DNA of 64,000 nucleotides, taken from the NCBI GenBank assembly GCA_031362415.1, contig JANLSK010000329.1, forward strand, positions 23,382-87,381. Reading direction: 5' to 3'. Source of the DNA: VFJJ01 sp031362415. GTDB lineage: Bacteria > Actinomycetota > Acidimicrobiia > IMCC26256 > VFJJ01. Of the stretch, positions 32,787 through 41,249 are shown piece by piece (the first letter of the stretch is position 1; the number at the start of each line of letters is the position of its first letter). A program made the position numbers and the translations under genes. A model generated the notes under the pieces. It saw nothing but the letters and a program-made list of their open reading frames with translations. It was not told where the DNA came from and searched no databases.

Positions 32787-33728
32787 TCAGCCGAGATCGA
32801 CGGCGGCGATCACGTCGGCGAGGGCGGCGATCTGGGTTCGGGCCTGCTCGGGCTCGAGGCCGGCCATGTGCACACGGATGTTGAGCACGTCGCAGCCCGT
32901 CGAGCGGCAGAATTCGCCTAATCGTTCAGCGATATTCTCGGGATCGGTGGACGTCACGAGCTCGTCGGCGCCCCACTGCGACATGGCCGAGCTGGCGGCG
33001 TACGAGCGGTAGAGCGCCATCTGGTCGGCAACCCGCGCTCCGGGCGGCTCACCCACCCAGACCCGCCGCACCACGATTCGCGGCCCGACCCCTCCCGCGT
33101 CACGGTAGGCATCGACCAGCCGGCGGGTGCGGTCGACGCCGGCCATCGAGTCGAGGATGATCCCGCACCCCAGCGCTGCCGCACGCCGACACGCGGCCGG
33201 CGACGACGCAGCCGAGATCACCGATACGGGTGACGTGCCGCACCGGCGAACGGCCTGATCTCCGGCCAACGGCCCCTGGGCGACGCCCCGTCCGAGCGCG
33301 TCGGCGAGGGTCTCCAGTGCAGCGGCGAACCGGGGTCCGACCCGGCCGTCGTCGAACGGCACTCCGGCAAGCTCGAAGTCGAGCGGGAGCGCACCCGCAG
33401 CGAACCCCACACCCATGCGTCCGGGGTGACGGGCCGCCAGCCACGCCACCTCTTCGGCCACGATCGCCGTGGGGCGCAGCAGCGGCAGGAGCGGACAGGC
33501 CGCAACCCACACCGTCGAGGTGGCCTCGAGCATCCAGCCGGCCATCTGGAGCGGGTTGGGGAGGTACCCGGGGAAGCCGCCGTGATGCTCGCTCACCATG
33601 ATCCCGTCGAACCCCACGGCCTCGGCGCAGCGGGCCTGTTCGAGCATCTCGCGCACGAGCTCGCGAGCGGGGAGGTCGTGCGGGTACAGGCGCAGGGAGA
33701 TCGAGCCGGCGGCGAAGGGATCGCTCAT
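32787..33728 (-). CDS. LLM-family (luciferase-like) oxidoreductase
   Basis: A 313-residue luciferase-like TIM-barrel oxidoreductase, most likely F420- or FMN-dependent. Family features are the opening ISLRLYPHDLPARELVREML, EAVGFDGIMVSEHHGGFPGYLPNP (split as EAVGFDGIMVSEHHGG and the following FPGYLPNP), WVAACPLLPLLRPTAIVAEEVAWLAARHPGR (the AxxGTG-equivalent region) and GRMGVGFAAG. The deazaflavin-using branch dominates in actinobacteria, but the cofactor cannot be read from the sequence. The gene stands alone; a CGGGTTACCCG element lies 76-86 bp upstream of its start. The target is unknown. Confidence 0.8.
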   Translation of the reverse strand: MSDPFAAGSISLRLYPHDLPARELVREMLEQARCAEAVGFDGIMVSEHHGGFPGYLPNPLQMAGWMLEATSTVWVAACPLLPLLRPTAIVAEEVAWLAARHPGRMGVGFAAGALPLDFELAGVPFDDGRVGPRFAAALETLADALGRGVAQGPLAGDQAVRRCGTSPVSVISAASSPAACRRAAALGCGIILDSMAGVDRTRRLVDAYRDAGGVGPRIVVRRVWVGEPPGARVADQMALYRSYAASSAMSQWGADELVTSTDPENIAERLGEFCRSTGCDVLNIRVHMAGLEPEQARTQIAALADVIAAVDLG

Positions 33729-33803
33729 CAGGGCGAGCCTACGGACATCGAGGCCTGGAGGCCGCCCCCCAGGCCCCCCGAGGTGGTCGAGGGCGGTCGA
33801 GGG

Positions 33804-33814
33804 CGGGTTACCCG
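33804..33814. promoter_or_regulatory. CGGGTTACCCG palindrome
   Basis: An 11-bp dyad 76 bp upstream of the LLM gene start and just below the stop of the 60-residue gene. It has the same CGGGTnACCCG core as the longer palindromes at 3588-3606 and 9751-9767, both also in front of genes. Confidence 0.3.
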
Positions 33815-33818
33815 AGGG

Positions 33819-34001
33819 CTACGCGGCCTCGACGACGACGGTGCGGACCCGAACGAGGGGCACGATCATGTCGGTGTCGTTCTCGCCGACCAGCCACACG
33901 CTGGCCGTGCTGCACGACAACAACGTGCCGTGGAAGGTGCGTCCGTCGGTGACGAGGTCGACCGTACGGCCGATCGAGCGTCGCAGCGTGGTGATGGCCA
34001 T
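33819..34001 (-). CDS. Small basic/beta protein, Sm-like by appearance
   Basis: A 60-residue protein with a clear ribosome binding site (AGGAGG a few bases before the ATG at 34001), so it is probably translated. The product begins MAITTLRRSIGRTVDLVTDG and continues RTFHGTLLSCSTASVWLVGEN, ending VPLVRVRTVVVEAA. The alternation of beta-strands with the G-x-x-V-x-L-x-x-D-G-x-x-x-x-G-x-L spacing recalls the first four strands of Sm/LSm-like folds. This is only a resemblance, and the fold may be some other small barrel. It follows the export cassette and precedes the LLM gene, both on the same strand. Confidence 0.6.
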   Translation of the reverse strand: MAITTLRRSIGRTVDLVTDGRTFHGTLLSCSTASVWLVGENDTDMIVPLVRVRTVVVEAA

Positions 34002-34085
34002 GGCCTTCCTCCTGCTCTTTCGGAGAGTGTCCTCCGATCAGGGAACCGTTTCACCTGATGAGATGAAGGTACGTCCCTGTTTGGT

Positions 34086-34155
34086 TCCCCGAATCGGGGA
34101 CGAGCCCCTTCCGCCCGCCCGACACTGGGGGGCTCCCGGGGGATTCCACCGGGAG
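34086..34155 (-). terminator. Two hairpins at the end of the export cassette
   Basis: Downstream of the permease stop (34175) on the minus strand are CTCCCGG...CCGGGAG (34133-34139 with 34149-34155, nine-base loop) and the perfect dyad TCCCCGA-A-TCGGGGA (34086-34100). Both lie before the small gene at 34001 and probably end transcription of the five-gene cassette. Confidence 0.6.
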
Positions 34156-34174
34156 AGGGCGGGGAGGGGTCGGC

Positions 34175-35419
34175 TCAGGTGCCGGCGCGGAGGGCGTCGA
34201 CGGGCTCCATCCGGGCCGCTCGCAGCGACGGGTAGAGACCGGCGACGAGGCCGACGATGGCCCCCACGAACGGCGACGCGAACGGGACCCAGGCGTCGAG
34301 CACGGGCGTCCAGTCGCGCGACGCCGAGACGGCGACCACGATGAGGGTGCCCGCCGAGGCCCCGATGATGCCTCCCGCCAGCCCCATGGCTGTCGACTCC
34401 ACGAGGAACTGGAGCGCGATGTGGCGTCGGGCGGCGCCGAGCGCCCGTCGGAGGCCGATCTCGCCGGTGCGTTCGAGGACGGTCACCAGGGTCACGTTGG
34501 CGATCCCGATGGCACCGACCACGAGCGACACCAAGCCCAGCACGAGGAACAGCGAGTTCACGTCGCCCTCGACCTTGCGCCGCGTGGTTCGGGGGTCGGG
34601 CGGCGCACCCACCCGCAAGGCGTCGGGATTGTTGGGGTTGAGGGCGACCGCGGCCTGCGACGCGATGAGCTGCGCTGCGCCGATCTCGGTTTCGATGACG
34701 ACCTTCGAGGGCGCCAGGTCGCCGTAGCGCTCCTGGGCGGTGCCCGACGGCAGGATGACGGCGTTGAGCAGGTCGGCTTCGCGCCGGACGTCGGCCAGGA
34801 TCCCGATGACGGTGAAGATGTCGTCGCCGATGTAGATGGCCGGCTGGTTGTCGACCCGGGTGATGTTGAGCCGTCGGGCGGCGCCCGCTCCGAGGACGAC
34901 GGTCCGGTCGGCTCGATCGCTGTGGCCCTCGTCGAACCAGCGTCCGGTCACCAGCGTGCCGCGGAGCGCGCCGAGGAGCCCCGGCGTGGCTGCGACAGTG
35001 CGCATCTGGAACTCGGTCTGGCCCAGCGGATCGTGGATCGGGGTCGAGCGCACGAGCGAGCTGCCCACGTTGGCGTCGGCCAAGGCCCCGGCGGCGACGA
35101 CCCCGTTGAGGCGCAGGAGCCGGTCTTCCACGTTCCAAGGCAGCACAGCCCCTTGTCGCTGTTGCTGTTCCTCGCTCGGCCCGCCGCCGAACAGCCCGTT
35201 CGCAACCGGTTCGACGCTCACCTGGGTGGCGGCCAGCTCGTCGAAGCGACCGACGATCCGATTCCCTGCGGTCTTGGAGACCCCGAGGGTGGCGACGAGG
35301 GCACCGATGCCGAGGACGGTGCCGAGCACCGTGAGCGCCGTGCGCACGGGCCGGGTGAACAGCCCGGCGATGGCCTCGCTGGCGAGGTCGCGCCACGTCA
35401 GTCGGGGCTTGATGCTCAC
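34175..35419 (-). CDS. MacB/FtsX-type ABC transporter permease
   Basis: A 414-residue permease. The start is a GTG at 35419 whose last three bases overlap the ATPase stop (GTGA). The first transmembrane helix (RTALTVLGTVLGIGALVATLG) is followed by a large extracytoplasmic MacB-PCD domain (about 45-285). Three closing helices follow: SLFLVLGLVSLVVGAIGIANV, ESTAMGLAGGIIGASAGTL and VPFASPFVGAIVGLVAGLYP. The TGEIGLRRALGAARRHI coupling loop and the PSLRAARMEPVDALR end are typical of the family. It should act as a mechanotransmission exporter with the ATPase and adaptor encoded upstream. Confidence 0.9.
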   Translation of the reverse strand: MSIKPRLTWRDLASEAIAGLFTRPVRTALTVLGTVLGIGALVATLGVSKTAGNRIVGRFDELAATQVSVEPVANGLFGGGPSEEQQQRQGAVLPWNVEDRLLRLNGVVAAGALADANVGSSLVRSTPIHDPLGQTEFQMRTVAATPGLLGALRGTLVTGRWFDEGHSDRADRTVVLGAGAARRLNITRVDNQPAIYIGDDIFTVIGILADVRREADLLNAVILPSGTAQERYGDLAPSKVVIETEIGAAQLIASQAAVALNPNNPDALRVGAPPDPRTTRRKVEGDVNSLFLVLGLVSLVVGAIGIANVTLVTVLERTGEIGLRRALGAARRHIALQFLVESTAMGLAGGIIGASAGTLIVVAVSASRDWTPVLDAWVPFASPFVGAIVGLVAGLYPSLRAARMEPVDALRAGT

Positions 35420-36228
35420 CACGAGCCGCCGCCGCTGGTCGGGGTCGTGCCGGACGAGCCCGCAGCGGATGAGGTCGCGGCGCTGGCAGCGGTCGCGACC
35501 GTGAGATCGTCCTCGGTGAGGATGCCGTCGACGATGCGGACCCGGCGCTGGGCTCGCCGGCTCACGGCTTCGTCGTGGGTGATGACGATGATCGTGAGAC
35601 CGTCGGCGCGCAGCTCGTCGAAGAGGTCGAGGAGCGCCTCGGTGTTCTTGGAGTCGAGGTTGCCCGTGGGCTCGTCGCACAAGAGCAGGCTGGGCGAGGC
35701 CACCAGGGCCCGGGCCATGGCCACCCGCTGGCGCTCGCCTCCGGAGAGCCGGCTGGGCTTGAACCCCAGCCGTGACTCGAGCCCGACCTTGCGCAGCGAG
35801 GCCTCGGCCCGTTCACGTCGGCCCTTGCGATCGCCTCGCCGGTACAGCTCGGCCAACATCACGTTCTCCTCGACGGTGCGATGGGCGAGCAGATGGAACG
35901 ACTGGAACACGAATCCGATCCGCTGGCCCCGCACCGCAGCGCGCTGGCCGTCCTTCAAGGTCGCGATGTCGATCCCGTCGAGCAGGAACGTCCCCGAGGA
36001 GTGACGGTCGAGGCAGCCCACGATGTTCAACAGCGTTGACTTCCCCGAGCCCGACGGGCCCACGACCGACACATAGTCGCCCAGGTTTACGATGAAGTTC
36101 ACGCCATCGAGGGCGACCACCGGCGGCTCGCTGTCGAACACCTTCCCGACACCTCGGAGCTCGACCACGGGATGCACCGGCTCGACGGCCCCAGCTCCAG
36201 CCCCGGCGTTGCCACGAGCGGCTTTCAT
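35416..36228 (-). CDS. MacB/LolD-type ABC transporter ATPase
   Basis: A 270-residue ATP-binding protein with Walker A GPSGSGKST, the ABC signature LSGGERQRVAMARAL, Walker B LLLCDEPTGNLD and the switch His in VITHDEAV. These are typical of the MacB/LolD/FtsE branch that powers mechanotransmission rather than import. The start ATG overlaps the stop of the adaptor gene by 4 bp (36225-36228), and the stop overlaps the permease start. An N-terminal 20-residue stretch (GNAGAGAGAVEPVHP) and a C-terminal Ala/Ser/Gly tail add to the usual 225 residues. Confidence 0.92.
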   Translation of the reverse strand: MKAARGNAGAGAGAVEPVHPVVELRGVGKVFDSEPPVVALDGVNFIVNLGDYVSVVGPSGSGKSTLLNIVGCLDRHSSGTFLLDGIDIATLKDGQRAAVRGQRIGFVFQSFHLLAHRTVEENVMLAELYRRGDRKGRRERAEASLRKVGLESRLGFKPSRLSGGERQRVAMARALVASPSLLLCDEPTGNLDSKNTEALLDLFDELRADGLTIIVITHDEAVSRRAQRRVRIVDGILTEDDLTVATAASAATSSAAGSSGTTPTSGGGSW

Positions 36229-38111
36229 GCGTTCCCCGAAGCGCTGGTCTGGCCCCGGCTGTCGGTTGCGTCGCTCGCACCGATGCCCACCACGACCCGA
36301 TCACCCTCGGCGATGGCTCCGCCGTCGAGCGCAGTGATCTGCACGTAGCCCTGGGCGGCCAGCCCCGGCTCCACCTTCACGAGGCGCGTCGTGCCGTCGT
36401 CCAGCTCGATCTCGACCCGGCTCGAGCCGTCGGCCGAGGCCGAGACCGCAGCCAACGGCACGGCCAGCACGGCCTCGTCGCCGGTGGAACGAACCGGAAT
36501 CGTGACCTTCACCGGGGCGCCGTTGAGCTGCTGAGCGATCTCGGAGTCGTCGGGCGTGATCTCCACGTAGACGTGCTGGGCATCGAGACCCATGGTGGCG
36601 GGTTTCGAGTCGATGAACGAGATCGTCGCGTCGAGCACGATCCCGAAGTCGGTCGACTCCACCTCGACCACGTCGCCCTCGGCGATGAGGTCGCGGTCGG
36701 CCACCTGCACCGAGGCGTCGACGGCGAGACGGGATCCGGTGACCGTCATGAAGGCCGAGCTCACGGCATCACCTCGCTTGACGGCCACGGCGTCGATGCG
36801 CACGGGTAGCGAGGGCATGAACAGCACCTCGCCAGCGGGCAGGCTCACCCCGACCGTGGTCGAGTACTCGGCCAGGTCCTGCTCGGCTTGATCTCGGGCC
36901 CGCGTGGCCGTGGCCACACCCTCCCGCAGCGCCGCCAGGTCGCGGGGTGCATCGAGTTGCTCGTTCTGGAGCTGGGACAGCCGGAGCGCGTCCTCGGATT
37001 GGCGGACGACCGCCGCGTTGGCGTCGGGCTGACGGGCTTGCGCCGTCTGGGCATCGCGCAGTCCCTGCTCGGCTGTGGCCAACGCCGCCGTGGCCTCGTT
37101 GAACGCCACGATGGACTGGGCCGACTCCGTCGCCGCCGTCGAGGAAGCCTGGCTGAGCTCGGCGATTTCCTGTGCCGTCCACGGGTTTCCCGTCGCCGGG
37201 TTGGGAGTGGCGACCTGCTGCTCGGCCTGGGCCGACGCCAGTGCGTCGTCAGCGGCCTTCTTGGCCGCCGCGGCGCTGTCGCGGGCACCGGTGGCTGCCG
37301 TCAACGCCGTCCTCGCTGCGTCGCGAGCCTGGGTGCGGGCGGTCACGTCGGCAGCAGCCTCACGGGTGGAGTCCTCGGCCCGGCGCCGCGCCTCGGCGAG
37401 GGCTTCCTCGGCGCTGCGCAGGGCGATCTCCGACTGGAGGCGCTCGGTCTCGGTGGGCGGCTGGTTCCCGTCGCTCAAGGCCTTGTTGGCTTGGGTGAGC
37501 CCCTGCTGGGCCGAGGTCACCGCTGACCGCAGCGATCGGAGCTGGGTCTGCTGGTCGGTGGTGAGGCCCTGCGCCTGGTAGCCCTTCGATTCGTACCACG
37601 CCGCCACCGCCGCCTGGGCCGCGGCGTCGTACACGCCGTCGAGGGGCCCGGGATCGAAGCCGAAGCGCACGAGCGCCTCTTCCACCTGGCGCACGTCGTC
37701 GCCCGTCGCCCCGGGCGTGATCGGCCGGTACATGGGCTGGGCGCCTTCGACCGCGAACACCGGCCGGCCCGAGACCTCCATCACGGTCGTGTTGTCGTCG
37801 ATCGTGTCGCCCTGCTCGGGCGGGACGGTCACCGTTGCTGCGCCGGCCGTCGCTCCCGATGAGGCTCCCGTTCCCACGGAGCCGGCCAGGGCCACGGCCG
37901 TCGGCTCGTCGTATCTCACCGTGCCTCGCACGATCAGGTTCGACGACAGCGTGCGCGACTCGACCGGGACCGTGATCCGGGACGCCGGCGGCGCATCGGC
38001 CTCGGCCGCGGCGTCAGCCGACGACTTCACGTTGCGGCCGAGCGCCCATCCCCCGGCGGCTGCACCGACGACCGCAGCCAACGTGACTGCCACCACAACG
38101 TTGCGACGCAT
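36225..38111 (-). CDS. HlyD/MacA-like adaptor with peptidoglycan-binding domain
   Basis: A 628-residue membrane-anchored adaptor. It begins with one transmembrane helix (VAVTLAAVVGAAAGGWALG). About residues 55-110 are a first beta-barrel region. A PG_binding_1 domain follows (ITPGATGDDVRQVEEALVRFGF...VYDAAAQAAVAAWYESKGY), then a very long coiled coil (about 175-430, rich in EAAxxA heptads), and the barrel and membrane-proximal domains (GEVLFMPSLPVRIDAVAVKRGD and PVKVTIPVRSTGDEAVLAVP). It connects the permease/ATPase to the cell wall. In a monoderm the tube would reach into the peptidoglycan. The 4-bp overlap with the ATPase shows one operon. Confidence 0.88.
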   Translation of the reverse strand: MRRNVVVAVTLAAVVGAAAGGWALGRNVKSSADAAAEADAPPASRITVPVESRTLSSNLIVRGTVRYDEPTAVALAGSVGTGASSGATAGAATVTVPPEQGDTIDDNTTVMEVSGRPVFAVEGAQPMYRPITPGATGDDVRQVEEALVRFGFDPGPLDGVYDAAAQAAVAAWYESKGYQAQGLTTDQQTQLRSLRSAVTSAQQGLTQANKALSDGNQPPTETERLQSEIALRSAEEALAEARRRAEDSTREAAADVTARTQARDAARTALTAATGARDSAAAAKKAADDALASAQAEQQVATPNPATGNPWTAQEIAELSQASSTAATESAQSIVAFNEATAALATAEQGLRDAQTAQARQPDANAAVVRQSEDALRLSQLQNEQLDAPRDLAALREGVATATRARDQAEQDLAEYSTTVGVSLPAGEVLFMPSLPVRIDAVAVKRGDAVSSAFMTVTGSRLAVDASVQVADRDLIAEGDVVEVESTDFGIVLDATISFIDSKPATMGLDAQHVYVEITPDDSEIAQQLNGAPVKVTIPVRSTGDEAVLAVPLAAVSASADGSSRVEIELDDGTTRLVKVEPGLAAQGYVQITALDGGAIAEGDRVVVGIGASDATDSRGQTSASGNA

Positions 38112-38152
38112 GGGCGATCACTGCTCCTGTTCGAGTGCGGCGACGGTGCTCG

Positions 38153-39340
38153 TCAACCTTCGGCCTGGTTGGCGAGCTCGGGATGCTCCCCGAGGAAGCG
38201 CTGCTCGAGCTCGGGCCGGACCTCGTCGAGCACCGGGTCGAGGGTGTCGGTCGCGCAGTCGGCGTCGGCTTTGCTCAGCGCCAGCTCTTCGGCCTTGAGA
38301 GCATCGAGCGCTGACTGGTCGACGGTCGTGGTCGTTTCGCCGTCGCTGCTCGGGCCGACACCGGTGTCGGACACGTCGTTCACCACGATCACGGCACCCC
38401 CGCCGGCTCCGTCGCCGGAGAACGTGGCCGCGCCGCCCGTCACCTCGGATGTCTTGTCCTGCAGGTACGAGCGGATGTCCTCGGGGGAGACGTAGTCGTG
38501 GCCGGCCTCGGCCATGCACCGCGCCCAGTCGAGCGTGGCGTCGACGACCCGTGGGTCGGCGGCGATCTGAGCCTCGAGGTCGCTGAGCGAGTCGAACAGC
38601 TCGGGATCGGCGAAAGGCGCCGTGTCGCCGAAGACCGCCTTCTGCGCCTCGCCCTGACAGCCGCCGATGCTCCCGGGCGTGATGCGGCTCAGGCCGTCGT
38701 CCCCAGCGGGGCCGTCCTCTGCGACGGTGGCGGCGCCCCCCGCTCCGGTTTCGGCGGTATCCGCGGTATCTGCGGTGTCGGCCGCATCATCGCCGCCTCC
38801 CGCTCCGCCGGCCTCGGGCGAGACGCTGGTGACCTCGATCGAGCTGCCGCCGCCGCTCACGGTGATGTCGCCGTTGAACGACCCCCCGAGGTCTCCGTAG
38901 AGGTCCTCGTAGTACTGGGTGATCTCGGTCTCCGAGAGCGACTGCACGTAGGTCTGATTGGGGTCCTCGAACGGCACGGCCGAGAAGGCCGACTCGCCGA
39001 CGAGCGTCGAGATCCCGTACCCGTACTGCTCGCGGAACTCGTCTGACGAGAAGTCGAGGTTGAACGCTGCGCTGTTGGCCGACGGGTCGACGGGCGTGTA
39101 CTCCCAGCCCTTGGCGACCATGCAGGCTCTCACCGATGCTTCGATCTGCTCCTGCTCGTCGGCGAAGTCGGCCGGAGTGCCGAACAGGCGCTCGGCGAGG
39201 CTGAGGGGCTGGTCGTCCGAAGCGGAGGGGGCGTCGGAACCCGAATCGCCGCACGCCCCGAGGGCCATGGCGGCGAGGATCGATCCGGCGATGAGGGTGG
39301 TTCCTCGTTGACGGCACGACAGGCTGTGGAACGGGTTCAT
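38153..39340 (-). CDS. Lipoprotein of the export cassette, paralogue 1
   Basis: A 395-residue lipoprotein, starting at 39340 (MNPFHSLSCRQRGTTLIAGS). The lipobox LAAMALGAC gives the acylated Cys at about residue 30. Conserved features shared with the next gene are RACMVAKGWEYTPVD, DPNQTYVQSLSETEITQYYEDLYGD (paired as DPNQTYVQSLS and YYEDLYGD), GGCQGEAQKAVFGD, and a C-terminal WARCMAEAGHDYVSPEDI with an acidic end PELEQRFLGEHPELAN. The middle has DTADTADTAE and Gly-rich low complexity. It lies 41 bp upstream of the adaptor gene in the same operon and probably presents cargo or senses the substrate. No known family. Confidence 0.8.
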   Translation of the reverse strand: MNPFHSLSCRQRGTTLIAGSILAAMALGACGDSGSDAPSASDDQPLSLAERLFGTPADFADEQEQIEASVRACMVAKGWEYTPVDPSANSAAFNLDFSSDEFREQYGYGISTLVGESAFSAVPFEDPNQTYVQSLSETEITQYYEDLYGDLGGSFNGDITVSGGGSSIEVTSVSPEAGGAGGGDDAADTADTADTAETGAGGAATVAEDGPAGDDGLSRITPGSIGGCQGEAQKAVFGDTAPFADPELFDSLSDLEAQIAADPRVVDATLDWARCMAEAGHDYVSPEDIRSYLQDKTSEVTGGAATFSGDGAGGGAVIVVNDVSDTGVGPSSDGETTTTVDQSALDALKAEELALSKADADCATDTLDPVLDEVRPELEQRFLGEHPELANQAEG

Positions 39341-39456
39341 GAGCGGTCCCTTGACGAGGTGGGCGAGTGGTGTCTCCACCGTTGTGCCATAGCACGTGTC
39401 AAGGAGCTGTGATGAGCGCATGGAGGACCGCTGCAAACCCTGGTGGACCGTCGACG

Positions 39457-40575
39457 TCACGCGTTGGCCAGGATGAGCTCGGGATGATCCACCAGGAACT
39501 GCTCCTGGTACTCGGCCCTGATCTCCCGGGTGATCTCGTCGAGGTCCTTCCCGCAGTCGAGGAGGTCGGCCTTCGCCAGTTCGAGCTCGCGCTCTTGCAG
39601 CCGGGCCAAGCCCTCGGGGTCCTTGGGCTCGGGGGTCTCGTAGCCGCCCGGGATGCCCGAGACGATCGTGGCCACGGTCACGTCGCCCCCGTCGTCGGAG
39701 AAGGAGTCGGAGAAGGAGTCGGAGAAGCCCTCGCCGGCGGCCACCGTGTCCGCGGAGATGATCGGGCCCTCGTCGTAGCCCATCACCTCGCTCAGGCGAG
39801 TGTTCAGCTCGTTGTAGATGTCCTCGCGCGACTGGAAGTCGGGGAAGCCCTTGTCGGCCATGCACTCACGCCAGGACTTCTGGGCGTCAACGATGCGGGA
39901 GTCGGCCACGATCCGGGTCTCGAGCTCCCCGATGGCTGTTCCGAGCTCCTCCTGACGCTCGAAGTCGCCAAAGAGCTCGGCCGAGGCGATCCCCTGGCAG
40001 CCCTGCGGGGCCGGGACCTCGTCGGATTCGGGATCGAAGTCGCTGAAATCGCCGTACAGGTCCTTGTAGTAGGCCTCCTGGTCGGACCCCGAGAGTCCCT
40101 GCACGTACTCCTGGTTGGGATCGACGAACTCGGTTCCGGGCCCGCCCGAGAAGTCGCCATACAGCTCGGTCTCGTGGCCGATCGCCGTCGAGATCAGATA
40201 GCCCCAGTCCTCGGCCAGCTCGTCGGGGCTCAGCGTGTTGATGAGGCCCGAGGCCGGCGCCCCTTGGAACTGACCCGAGTAATCGACGGGCGTGTACTCC
40301 CAACCCAGCGCCGTCATGCAGTCGCGGACCATGTCCTCGACCTCCAACTGCTTGCGCTCCATCGACTCCTGGTCGCCGTAGATCGCCTCGTAGAACGCCT
40401 GGTCGGGGTACGTCGTGTCGGTCGCGGCAGCGCTGTCACCGTCGCCGTCACCACCGGTGGTCTCGACGCTGTCGCTTCCGCCGCTGCATCCGGCAACGAG
40501 ACCGACCGTCACGGTCAGCGCAACGCCGAGACGCACCAGGGACAGCCGTCGCCCGATCGGGCTCCTCGGGTACAT
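39457..40575 (-). CDS. Lipoprotein of the export cassette, paralogue 2
   Basis: A 372-residue lipoprotein. The lipobox VTVGLVAGC gives the lipidated cysteine at about residue 30, followed by a Ser/Gly/Asp-rich tether. It shares RDCMTALGWEYTPVD, DPNQEYVQGLSGSDQEAYYKDLYGD (as DPNQEYVQGLS and YYKDLYGD), GCQGIASAELFGD, SWRECMADKGFPDF and the C-terminal EYQEQFLVDHPELI with the gene at 38153-39340, so the two arose by duplication. A 12-bp tandem repeat encodes the SDSFSDSFSD stretch. It is the first gene of the cassette (adaptor, ATPase and permease follow). A GAACCG-TC-CGGTTC dyad lies 61 bp upstream. Confidence 0.82.
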   Translation of the reverse strand: MYPRSPIGRRLSLVRLGVALTVTVGLVAGCSGGSDSVETTGGDGDGDSAAATDTTYPDQAFYEAIYGDQESMERKQLEVEDMVRDCMTALGWEYTPVDYSGQFQGAPASGLINTLSPDELAEDWGYLISTAIGHETELYGDFSGGPGTEFVDPNQEYVQGLSGSDQEAYYKDLYGDFSDFDPESDEVPAPQGCQGIASAELFGDFERQEELGTAIGELETRIVADSRIVDAQKSWRECMADKGFPDFQSREDIYNELNTRLSEVMGYDEGPIISADTVAAGEGFSDSFSDSFSDDGGDVTVATIVSGIPGGYETPEPKDPEGLARLQERELELAKADLLDCGKDLDEITREIRAEYQEQFLVDHPELILANA

Positions 40576-40635
40576 GGTGGTCCCTCCGTCGTCGAGTGCC
40601 TCGCGGCGTGTGGCTCGGGTCGTATGTCACGCGTC

Positions 40636-40649
40636 GAACCGTCCGGTTC
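40636..40649. promoter_or_regulatory. GAACCG-TC-CGGTTC dyad upstream of the export cassette
   Basis: A 6+2+6 perfect inverted repeat 61-74 bp upstream of the first lipoprotein gene of the export cassette. A second CCGGTTC half-site follows at about 40654. The position is that of an operator; no regulator can be named. Confidence 0.35.
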
Positions 40650-40779
40650 CCTGCCGGTTCGTACCCTAAGACGCCCGAGGTCGCTCTGCGGTTCCCAGTT
40701 TCCGCGAAACCGACAGATCTCACGGCGGGCGCTCAAGTGCCCCTTCCCCAGGGCCGATGCTGCGGCTCATACTGTCGCG

Positions 40780-40947
40780 GTGAACACTCTCCCCGTGATG
40801 CGTGGTGCCCTGGGCTACGTCGCCCGTCCCGGCCTCGGCCCCATCGAGCGCTGCCAGGCCGCCGCCGCCGGCGTGGTCCGCCTCATCCGCCGCGAGCACC
40901 GCCAGCTCCTCTGGCTCACCGCAGTGGCCCTGTTCATCACCCGCTGA
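40780..40947 (+). CDS. Possible small membrane protein
   Basis: A 55-codon frame from GTG 40780 (or 49 codons from ATG 40798) reads VNTLPVMRGALGYVARPGLG, then PIERCQAAAAGVVRLIRREH, then RQLLWLTAVALFITR. The hydrophobic C-terminus with a basic flank could be a small membrane peptide. No strong ribosome binding site is seen and no homologue is recognised. The alternative is that the region is simply non-coding upstream sequence of the thiolase operon. Confidence 0.3.
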   Translation: MNTLPVMRGALGYVARPGLGPIERCQAAAAGVVRLIRREHRQLLWLTAVALFITR

Positions 40948-41072
40948 CCCCGCTCCCCCGAGCGCGCCGAGCGCGCCGAGGCCTCCACCATCCTCGGGTA
41001 ACTGTGGGCAGAGGGAGGTGCCCTGTGACGTGATGTGTGACCCGTGCTCAGGATCGGGCATGCACCTGTACG

Positions 41073-41096
41073 GCTGCCGAGCTCAGGATCGGCAGC
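41073..41096. repeat. 8-bp inverted repeat, possible short hairpin
   Basis: GCTGCCGA (41073-41080) pairs with TCGGCAGC (41089-41096) across an 8-base loop, in the 302-bp gap before the Ltp2-like operon. The loop and flank also repeat GCTCAGGATCGG seen at about 41046. It might be a weak terminator or part of a regulatory region. Confidence 0.35.
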
Positions 41097-41111
41097 GACA
41101 TCGCCGCTTGG

Positions 41112-41146
41112 AGCGTTTCACGCAGTGCAGGCCAGCGTTTCACGCA
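41112..41146 (+). promoter_or_regulatory. Two GCGTTTCACGC dyads spaced 22 bp apart
   Basis: AGCGTTTCACGCA occurs twice (41112-41124 and 41134-41146), start to start 22 bp, two helical turns. Each copy is itself a GCGT-TTC-ACGC dyad. They lie about 105-140 bp upstream of the Ltp2-like gene at 41250, the arrangement expected of cooperative regulator sites on one DNA face. Confidence 0.45.
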
Positions 41147-41249
41147 CGATGGCACCGGGGATCGACGGCGGGGTGGCGAAGCTCGGAGCGGGGGCTCGGC
41201 GATCTGTTCTATGTTCCCTGACGGGTACGACAAGGGCCAGGGAGAGCGC

